64,000 bases of DNA, from assembly GCF_963378105.1 (NCBI RefSeq), contig NZ_OY726398.1, positions 1,922,001 to 1,986,000 on the forward strand, read 5' to 3'. A program made the position numbers and the translations under genes. Below are positions 58,296 through 64,000 of the stretch, piece after piece. The notes beneath the pieces are model-generated. The model ran no database searches. It saw nothing but the letters and a program-made list of their open reading frames with translations, and was not told where the DNA came from. Numbering within the stretch: the stretch's first letter is position 1; every line of letters starts with the position of its first letter. The DNA is from Mycolicibacter sp. MU0102. Lineage in GTDB: Bacteria; Actinomycetota; Actinomycetes; Mycobacteriales; Mycobacteriaceae.

Positions 58296-59438
58296 TCAGA
58301 CCCGTGCCCGATCCGCTCCGGTATCGCGCCGGTAGGCGGCGGCCACCCGGGCCAGGTTGTCCGACCGCAGGATGGCGCCGCTGCGATGCATCGCCCGGTT
58401 GGCGGCCACCACCGCCGCGGTCGCGTCGCGGCGGTGCTCCTCATAGGCCCGCAGCCCGGTGTCGGGGTGCGCTGCCAGGCTGTCTGCCAGGGCACGCGCG
58501 TCCAAGATGGCCTGCGATCCGCCGTTGGCGCCCACCGGATACATCGGGTGTGCCGCATCGCCCAGCAGGGTTACCCGGCCACGGCCCCACCACGGCAGCG
58601 GATCGCGATCGACCATCGGGTATTCCAGCGGGTCGGCGGTGCGCCCCACCAGGTCGACGACGTCGAGCCAATCCACTCTCCAGCCGTCCAGGTAGGCCAA
58701 CACCTGGTCGGCGTCGCACCGCTGGTTCCAGCGTGCGGTGCCCGGCAGCGGCCCGGGTGGGGCCTCGGGCACCAACAGCACCCAGTTGATCAGGCCGGAG
58801 CCGATCCGATAGATCACCAGCTCGGTGCCGTCGTCGGCCTTGACGATCGCCATGGTCTGCCCGTCCAGGTACGGCTCTCCCGGTGCCGCGCCGCGCCACA
58901 TGCGCACCCCCGACCACCGCAGGTCGTCGCCGCGCGGGTGTAACTGCGCGCGCACCGCCGAATGAATCCCGTCGGCGCCCACCAAGAAAGCGCCCGCCAG
59001 CTCGTCGTCGCCCAACTGCACCCGCACCGCGTCGCCGTCGTCGACGAACCCGGTGACCCGCGATCCGGTCCGGACAGTGCCCGCCCCCAACCGCTCACGT
59101 ACCGCGTCGAGCAACAACAGCTGCAGTTCCCCGCGGTGCACCGAATATTGCGGGTATTCGTAGCTGCCTTCGATTCCCCGCGGCTCACGGAACAGCTCCC
59201 GGCCGCGGCTATCGAAGTAGGCCAACGATGTTGGGGCGACCGCCAGCGCAGACAACTGCTCGCCCAGCCCCAGGGCGAACAACTCCCGGACGGCATGCGG
59301 CAGCAGATTGATGCCGACACCCAGCGGCCGCAGCTCCCGGGCGCCTTCGACGACGGTCGCGGGGATCCCGTGTGCGTGCAGGGTCAGTGCGGTGGTCAGT
59401 CCGCCGATGCCGGCTCCGGCGATCACAACGTCTGTCAT
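58296..59438 (-). CDS. FAD-dependent aromatic monooxygenase (salicylate hydroxylase-like)
   Basis: A 380-residue group A flavoprotein monooxygenase. The FAD-binding GxGxxG is at residues 7-12 (VVIAGAGIGGLTTAL), the DG motif is in FLVGADGIHSAVR, and the GD motif in LLGDAAHPMYPVGANGGSQA. The substrate is unknown, probably a phenolic or polyketide-like aromatic. ATG 59438 faces the LysR gene across 70 bases, a usual sign that the LysR protein controls it. It separates the DUF35/thiolase pair from polA, unlike the M. tuberculosis order. Confidence 0.88.
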   Translation of the reverse strand: MTDVVIAGAGIGGLTTALTLHAHGIPATVVEGARELRPLGVGINLLPHAVRELFALGLGEQLSALAVAPTSLAYFDSRGRELFREPRGIEGSYEYPQYSVHRGELQLLLLDAVRERLGAGTVRTGSRVTGFVDDGDAVRVQLGDDELAGAFLVGADGIHSAVRAQLHPRGDDLRWSGVRMWRGAAPGEPYLDGQTMAIVKADDGTELVIYRIGSGLINWVLLVPEAPPGPLPGTARWNQRCDADQVLAYLDGWRVDWLDVVDLVGRTADPLEYPMVDRDPLPWWGRGRVTLLGDAAHPMYPVGANGGSQAILDARALADSLAAHPDTGLRAYEEHRRDATAAVVAANRAMHRSGAILRSDNLARVAAAYRRDTGADRARV

Positions 59439-59458
59439 GACTTCAGCGTCGTGGCCAG

Positions 59459-59500
59459 GAAACTATAAGTCCAATATCTATTTAGTTCAGAAACTATATT
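59459..59500. promoter_or_regulatory. Divergent promoter and LysR operator with three AACTA half-sites
   Basis: GAAACTATA occurs at 59459-59467 and again at 59490-59498, 31 bp apart, with an inverted TAGTT at 59483-59487 between them. The distance is about three helical turns. On the plus strand TATATT (59495-59500) ends 8 nt before the LysR ATG, so it is probably leaderless. On the minus strand TATAGT (59462-59467) may be the -10 of the monooxygenase gene. Confidence 0.6.
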
Positions 59501-59508
59501 CAACGCTT

Positions 59509-60399
59509 ATGGAACTGCGGCAGCTCGAATACTTCGTGGCGGTGGTCGAGGAAGCGAACTTCACCCGCGCGGCGCAGCGGGTGCACGTGGCGCAGCCGGC
59601 GGTCAGCGCCCAGATCGGGCGGCTGGAGCGAGAACTCGGCCAGCGGCTGCTGGACCGCTCCCGCCGGGAGGTTCGCCCGACGGCGGCCGGCGCGGCGGTA
59701 CTGCCGTACGCCAAAGCGGCCTTGGCGGCAGTCGGTGACGTGCGGCTCGCCGTCGACGAGCTCAGCCAGCTGATCCGCGGCACGGTCACGATCGGCACCG
59801 TCACCGCCCATCCCGTCGACGTGCCAGGGCTGCTCGCCGAGTTTCACGCGGATTACCCGGGCGTCGAAATCACCCTGAGCACAGCCAATTCCGATGAGCT
59901 GATCGACGCGGTTCGGGGCGGCGACCTGGATCTGGCGATCGTGTCGGTCGGCCCCAGTGAGCAGCCCGCCGGGCTGGATATTGAGGTGGTCACCGACGAA
60001 GCCGTCGACGCGGCGGTGGGCCTCGCCGACGAGCTGGCCGGACATGCCACGGTCAGCCTGGCGCAGTTGGCGCAGCGGCCGCTGATCACCCTGCCGGTCG
60101 GCACTGGCATCCGCAGCCAGCTCGATCAAGCCTGCGCCGGGATCGGCGTCTCGCCGCGGATCGCGTTCGAGGCCAGCACTCCGCAGGCGCTGGCCGAGCT
60201 CGCCGAGCGCGGACTCGGGGTCGCGATCCTGCCGCGCTCGATGGCTCGCAACCGCCCGGGCCTGCACGCACTGCGGCTGACGCCGGAGCTGCGCGGCCGG
60301 CTGGTGTTGGCCTGGCGTGCCTCGGGACCGCGCAGCCCCGCAGCCCGGGTACTCGTCGACAGGGCGCGGCAGTTCCTGCGTGTCGGGGCGGGTGCCTAG
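59509..60399 (+). CDS. LysR-family transcriptional regulator
   Basis: A 296-residue LysR regulator. The N-terminal helix-turn-helix (about 1-60) reads MELRQLEYFVAVVEEANFTRAAQRVHVAQPAVSAQIGRLER, and the two-lobed effector domain (about 88-290) has GTVTIGTV and DLDLAIVSVG. It is divergent from the FAD monooxygenase gene and shares a 70-base operator region with it, so it likely senses that enzyme's substrate. ATG 59509 fits the LysR N-terminus and the leaderless -10 box. Confidence 0.92.
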   Translation: MELRQLEYFVAVVEEANFTRAAQRVHVAQPAVSAQIGRLERELGQRLLDRSRREVRPTAAGAAVLPYAKAALAAVGDVRLAVDELSQLIRGTVTIGTVTAHPVDVPGLLAEFHADYPGVEITLSTANSDELIDAVRGGDLDLAIVSVGPSEQPAGLDIEVVTDEAVDAAVGLADELAGHATVSLAQLAQRPLITLPVGTGIRSQLDQACAGIGVSPRIAFEASTPQALAELAERGLGVAILPRSMARNRPGLHALRLTPELRGRLVLAWRASGPRSPAARVLVDRARQFLRVGAGA

Positions 60400-60402
60400 A
60401 GT
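60397..60402 (+). promoter_or_regulatory. Leaderless -10 box of polA
   Basis: TAGAGT overlaps the LysR stop codon (60397-60399) and ends 6 nt before the polA GTG start. No ribosome site is visible. Confidence 0.5.
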
Positions 60403-60408
60403 GGGTCC

Positions 60409-63105
60409 GTGAGCCAGACCAAACCGACGCTGCTGCTTCTGGACGGAAATTCGCTGGCGTACCGGGCCTTCTACGCGTTGCCCGCCGAGAACTTCAAGAC
60501 CCGCAGCGGCCTGACCACCAACGCCGTCTACGGGTTCACCGCGATGCTGATCAACCTGCTGCGCGACGAGGCCCCGACCCACGTCGCCGCCGCGTTCGAC
60601 GTGTCGCGGCAGACCTTCCGCTCGGAGCGCTTCCCCGAGTACAAGGCCACCCGCTCGGCCACCCCCGATGAGTTCCGCGGCCAGATCGACATCACCAAGG
60701 AGGTGCTGGCCGCGCTGGGCATTACCACGTTGTCGGAGCCCGGCTTTGAGGCCGACGACCTGATCGCCACGCTGGCAACCCAGGCCGACGCCGAGGGCTA
60801 CCGGGTGCTGGTGGTCACCGGCGACCGCGACGCCCTGCAACTGGTCAACGAGAACGTGACCGTGCTCTACCCCCGCAAGGGTGTCAGCGACCTGACCCGG
60901 TTCACCCCGGACGCGGTCGTCGAGAAGTACGGCCTGACCCCGGCGCAGTACCCGGACTTCGCGGCGTTGCGCGGCGACCCCAGCGACAACCTGCCGGGCA
61001 TTCCCGGGGTGGGGGAGAAGACCGCCTCGAAGTGGATCACCGAATACGGCTCGCTGCAGGGGCTGGTGGACCAGGTCGACACCGTCAAGGGCAAGGTCGG
61101 AGATGCGTTGCGCGCCAACCTGTCCACCGTGGTCCTCAACCGTGAGTTGACCGACCTGGTGCGCAACGTGCCGCTGGCCCAGACGCCGGACACCCTGCGG
61201 CTGGTGCCGTGGGACCGTGAGCAGATCCATCAGCTCTTCGACGACCTGGAGTTCCGGGTGCTGCGTGACCGGTTGTTCGACACGCTTTCCACCGCCGGCG
61301 GCGCAGTGCCCGAGGCCGAGGAGGGCTTCGAGGTCCGCGGCGGCGCCCTGGAGCCCGGAACGGTCGCCTCGTGGCTGGCCGAACACGCCTCCGATGGCCG
61401 CCGCACCGGGCTGGCCGTGATCGGCACGCACCGCAGCTTTGACAGCGACGCGACCGCGCTGGCCCTGGCCTCGGCGGACGGCGAAGGCGGCTATATCGAC
61501 ACCGCGACGCTGACCGCCGAGGACGACGCCGCGCTGGGCGCCTGGCTGGCCGACTCGGCCAATCCCAAGGCGCTGCATGAGGCCAAGCTGGCTATCCACG
61601 ACCTGGCCGGGCGCGGCTGGACCCTGGACGGTGTCACCTCTGACACCGCCCTGGCCGCCTACCTGGTGCGGCCCGGTCAGCGCAGCTTCAGCCTCGACGA
61701 CCTCTCGGTGCGCTACCTGCGCCGGGAGCTGCGTGCCGAATCCGATGAACAGCAACAGCTTTCGTTGCTGGATGACACCGAGGGCGTCGACGATCAGGCC
61801 GTGCAGACCGCGATCCTGCGGGCCCGGGCGGTCAACGACCTGGCCGACGCGCTGGATCTCGAGCTGGCCCGCATCGACTCGTCCGGACTGCTCGCCGACA
61901 TCGAACTGCCGCTGCAGCGAGTGCTGGCCGAGCTGGAGACAGCCGGGATCGGTGTGGATCTCGATCACCTGAGCCAGCTGCAGAGCCGGTTCGGTGACCA
62001 GATTCGCGACGCCGCCGAGGCGGCCTACGCGGTGATCGGCAAGCAGATCAACCTCGGCTCGCCCAAGCAGCTGCAGGTGGTGCTCTTCGACGAGCTGGGC
62101 ATGCCCAAGACCAAGAAGACCAAGACCGGCTACACCACCGACGCCGACGCGCTGCAGACCCTGTTCGACAAGACCGGCCATCCGTTCCTGGAGCACCTGC
62201 TGACCCACCGCGACGTCACCCGGCTGAAGGTGACGGTCGACGGATTGCTGAAATCGGTTGCCTCCGATGGCCGAATCCACACCACGCTGAATCAGACGAT
62301 CGCGGCGACCGGCCGGCTGTCGTCGACCGACCCCAACCTGCAGAACATCCCGATCCGCACCGACGCCGGCCGCCAGATCCGCGACGGCTTCGTGGTCGGC
62401 GAGGGTTACCCCGAGCTGATGACGGTCGACTACAGCCAGATCGAGATGCGCATCATGGCGCACCTGTCGGCCGACGAGGGCCTCATCGAGGCGTTCAACA
62501 CCGGCGAAGACCTGCACTCGTTCGTCGGGTCGCGGGCGTTCTCGGTGCCCATCGACGAGGTGACCCCGGACATGCGCCGCCGTGTCAAGGCGATGTCCTA
62601 CGGCCTGGCCTACGGGTTGAGCGCCTACGGGCTGGCCTCCCAGCTCAAGATCTCCACCGAAGAGGCCAAAGAGCAGATGGACGCCTACTTCGACCGGTTC
62701 GGGCGGGTCCGCGACTATCTGCACGAGGTGGTCGAGCAGGCCCGCAAAGACGGCTACACCTCCACGGTGTTGGGCCGGCGGCGCTACCTGCCGGAGTTGG
62801 ACAGCAGCAACCGCCAGGTCCGGGAGTCCGCCGAGCGGGCCGCGCTCAATGCGCCGATCCAGGGCAGCGCGGCCGACATCATCAAGGTCGCGATGATCAA
62901 CGTCGACCAAGCTCTCAAGGCCTCCACCCTGCGGTCGCGAATGCTGCTGCAGGTGCACGACGAATTGCTGTTCGAAGTGGCCGACGGCGAACGCGAGCCG
63001 CTGGAGGCGCTGGTGCGCGACAAGATGGGCAGTGCCTATCCGCTCAGCGTTCCGCTGGAGGTCGCGGTGGGCTACGGCCGGAGCTGGGATTCGGCAGCGC
63101 ACTAA
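60409..63105 (+). CDS. polA: DNA polymerase I PolA
   Basis: Repair and Okazaki-fragment polymerase. The 898 residues comprise a 5'-nuclease domain (about 1-310: LLLDGNSLAYRAFYAL, LVVTGDRDALQLV, GVGEKTASKWI), an exonuclease-like domain (about 315-500) that in mycobacteria is thought to lack proofreading residues, and the polymerase domain with motif A DYSQIEMR (Asp674), the O helix RRRVKAMSYGLAYG and motif C LQVHDELLFE. GTG 60409 is the start. In M. tuberculosis rpsA follows; here a DUF222 gene follows instead. Confidence 0.97.
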   Translation: MSQTKPTLLLLDGNSLAYRAFYALPAENFKTRSGLTTNAVYGFTAMLINLLRDEAPTHVAAAFDVSRQTFRSERFPEYKATRSATPDEFRGQIDITKEVLAALGITTLSEPGFEADDLIATLATQADAEGYRVLVVTGDRDALQLVNENVTVLYPRKGVSDLTRFTPDAVVEKYGLTPAQYPDFAALRGDPSDNLPGIPGVGEKTASKWITEYGSLQGLVDQVDTVKGKVGDALRANLSTVVLNRELTDLVRNVPLAQTPDTLRLVPWDREQIHQLFDDLEFRVLRDRLFDTLSTAGGAVPEAEEGFEVRGGALEPGTVASWLAEHASDGRRTGLAVIGTHRSFDSDATALALASADGEGGYIDTATLTAEDDAALGAWLADSANPKALHEAKLAIHDLAGRGWTLDGVTSDTALAAYLVRPGQRSFSLDDLSVRYLRRELRAESDEQQQLSLLDDTEGVDDQAVQTAILRARAVNDLADALDLELARIDSSGLLADIELPLQRVLAELETAGIGVDLDHLSQLQSRFGDQIRDAAEAAYAVIGKQINLGSPKQLQVVLFDELGMPKTKKTKTGYTTDADALQTLFDKTGHPFLEHLLTHRDVTRLKVTVDGLLKSVASDGRIHTTLNQTIAATGRLSSTDPNLQNIPIRTDAGRQIRDGFVVGEGYPELMTVDYSQIEMRIMAHLSADEGLIEAFNTGEDLHSFVGSRAFSVPIDEVTPDMRRRVKAMSYGLAYGLSAYGLASQLKISTEEAKEQMDAYFDRFGRVRDYLHEVVEQARKDGYTSTVLGRRRYLPELDSSNRQVRESAERAALNAPIQGSAADIIKVAMINVDQALKASTLRSRMLLQVHDELLFEVADGEREPLEALVRDKMGSAYPLSVPLEVAVGYGRSWDSAAH

Positions 63106-63136
63106 CGCAGATCGTCGAACTGTCGGGGGAGACGCG

Positions 63137-63142
63137 TACAAT
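63137..63142 (+). promoter_or_regulatory. Leaderless -10 box of the DUF222 gene
   Basis: TACAAT ends 7 nt before ATG 63150. Its last base is the first base of the LexA box, so repressor binding would directly block the promoter. Confidence 0.6.
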
Positions 63143-63157
63143 CGAACACATGTTCGA
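63142..63157. promoter_or_regulatory. LexA (SOS) box overlapping the DUF222 start codon
   Basis: TCGAAC-ACAT-GTTCGA is a perfect palindrome matching the mycobacterial SOS consensus TCGAAC-N4-GTTCGA. It covers ATG 63150. Several M. tuberculosis 13E12/DUF222 genes are known to be LexA-controlled, so DNA-damage induction is likely. Confidence 0.85.
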
Positions 63158-64000
63158 AGGAACGCTACCTTCCGCGGAGTCGATTGATCGGCTCAGTGAG
63201 CTGTTTGAGCGGCGGTATCCATCGACGACGCCGGAGTCGGCGGCGTTGGTGGAGCGGATCTGTGTCTCGGCGCGGGCGGAGAACCGGGCGGCGGCGGCGC
63301 AACTGGTGGCGATCGGCGAGTTGTTCGCGCTGCGATTGAGTCGGTGTAGCGAAACCGAGGAGTGGGCGGTCGATACCGAGGCGGCGGTGAGCGCTGAGGT
63401 GGCGGCGGCGTTGCGGATCAGCCAGGGGTTAGCGGCGAGCCGGTTGCGGTATGCGCGGGCGATGCGGGAGCAGTTGCCGCAGGTGGCTGAGGTGTTCAAG
63501 GCCGGCGATATCGATATTCGACTGTTTCAGACGCTGGTGTATCGCACGGATCTGATTGCTGATCGTGAGGTCTTGGCGCTGGTCGATGGCCAGTTGGCGG
63601 CGCAGGTGGTGCGTTGGCCGTCCCTGACCAGGAGTCGGTTGGCCGGCAAGGTCGACAAGATCGTCGCCAAAGCCGACGCCGATGCGGTGCGGCGCCGCAA
63701 AGAGCGTCAAGCGGAGCGGAAGATCGGGTTTGCGGACCAAGAGGGTGGGCTCTCGGAGGTTTACGGCAGCTTGTTCACCCCTGATGCCCGTGCCCTGGAC
63801 AAGGCGCTGGATAAGTTGGCGGCCACGGTGTGCGAACACGATCCGCGCACTCGCGCGCAGCGGCGTGCCGATGCGATGGGGGCGTTGGCAGCGCGGGCGG
63901 ATCGGCTGGGGTGTCGCTGTGGGCGCCCGGATTGCGCTGCTGGGGGGCGTGCGGCGGCCGGTCCGGTAGTTATTCATGTGATGGCCGAGCAGGCCACCGT
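63150..64000 (+). CDS. 13E12-family DUF222 protein, cut by the window end
   Basis: The open frame from ATG 63150 runs past base 64000 (at least 283 residues). It contains the helical DUF222 domain (IGELFALRLSRC, SAEVAAALRISQGLAASRLRYA, AGDIDIRLFQTLVYRT) and a Cys cluster (CRCGRPDC) typical of these proteins before a C-terminal HNH nuclease-like domain that should lie beyond the window. Members form a repeated family in mycobacteria and several host mobile insertions; their function is unknown. The start codon is inside a LexA box and the transcript is probably leaderless. Confidence 0.85.
   Translation, partial: MFEGTLPSAESIDRLSELFERRYPSTTPESAALVERICVSARAENRAAAAQLVAIGELFALRLSRCSETEEWAVDTEAAVSAEVAAALRISQGLAASRLRYARAMREQLPQVAEVFKAGDIDIRLFQTLVYRTDLIADREVLALVDGQLAAQVVRWPSLTRSRLAGKVDKIVAKADADAVRRRKERQAERKIGFADQEGGLSEVYGSLFTPDARALDKALDKLAATVCEHDPRTRAQRRADAMGALAARADRLGCRCGRPDCAAGGRAAAGPVVIHVMAEQAT

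Noticed and set aside
59500..63141. 1213-residue open frame on the minus strand opposite LysR and polA
   Set aside because: The frame mirrors the codon third positions of polA and LysR. It has no recognisable motif and no start signal.
63150..64000. Treating the DUF222 gene as an intact insertion element or prophage part
   Set aside because: No inverted repeats, target duplications, integrase or transposase are visible. The family is chromosomal, and the 3' end is outside the window.

Overview
The window is a high-GC actinobacterial chromosome segment from a mycobacterium. The evidence is the mycobacterial division and cell wall (dcw) cluster with a DivIVA of the Wag31 type, the mycothiol ligase gene mshC, the Pup-proteasome genes (mpa, dop, pup, prcB, prcA), an LppL/LppK/MTB12 set, a PGRS Gly-rich protein and a 13E12/DUF222 gene with a LexA box. 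Gene order is close to the M. tuberculosis Rv2164c to Rv2109c segment (from memory of that genome, not a search), but no PE or PPE domain gene is present and several loci differ, so this is a non-tuberculous species. I cannot name it.

Layout. 1-11 kb: tail of a Pro-rich protein, pbpB, a small Cys-containing exported protein, then murE-murF-mraY-murD-ftsW-murG-murC-ftsQ, mostly joined by 4-nt stop/start overlaps, running to 13.5 kb. 13.8-19.5 kb: ftsZ, pgeF (yfiH), sepF, a YggT-family gene, an inverted DUF2249 gene, wag31 and a small membrane protein; the ylmE/yggS gene usual between pgeF and sepF is missing. 19.4-32.9 kb: housekeeping genes (phosphoribosyltransferase, F420-type nitroreductase, tRNA-Leu(GAG), M20 peptidase, PEBP, pyrD, lppL, uppP, histidine phosphatase, DUF3090, SCO1664-family protein, cysQ, mshC, an SDR, PAC2). 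32.9-38.7 kb: metH behind a recognisable S-adenosylhomocysteine (SAH) riboswitch, a HAD phosphatase, hisE and hisG. 38.7-43.1 kb: DUF4126, a thioesterase, a RecB-type Fe-S nuclease, trmI, DUF503 and two related MTB12-fold exported proteins. 43.2-49.9 kb: mpa, an unknown, dop-pup-prcB-prcA and a GntR regulator.

From 49.9 kb the order departs from the M. tuberculosis arrangement: a 44-bp near-perfect palindrome, a PGRS protein with a signal peptide instead of a PE domain, a GjpA-type porin-like protein just upstream of it, and a rifampin-phosphotransferase-like dikinase. Then come DUF167, a thiolase/DUF35 pair (Rv1627c/Rv1628c-like), a FAD monooxygenase with a divergent LysR regulator, polA, and a DUF222 gene cut by the window end whose start codon lies inside a perfect LexA box.

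Functionally, the left part builds and inserts peptidoglycan precursors (murE to murG, uppP) and assembles the divisome and pole (ftsQ, ftsW, ftsZ, sepF, wag31, pbpB). The middle links sulfur and methyl metabolism (cysQ, mshC, metH under SAH control). The proteasome block tags (pup), prepares (dop) and degrades (mpa, prcBA) proteins; the ligase pafA is not in the window. Many genes have a TANNNT -10 box 6-8 nt before the start codon, the signature of leaderless mycobacterial transcripts, and this decided several start codons.
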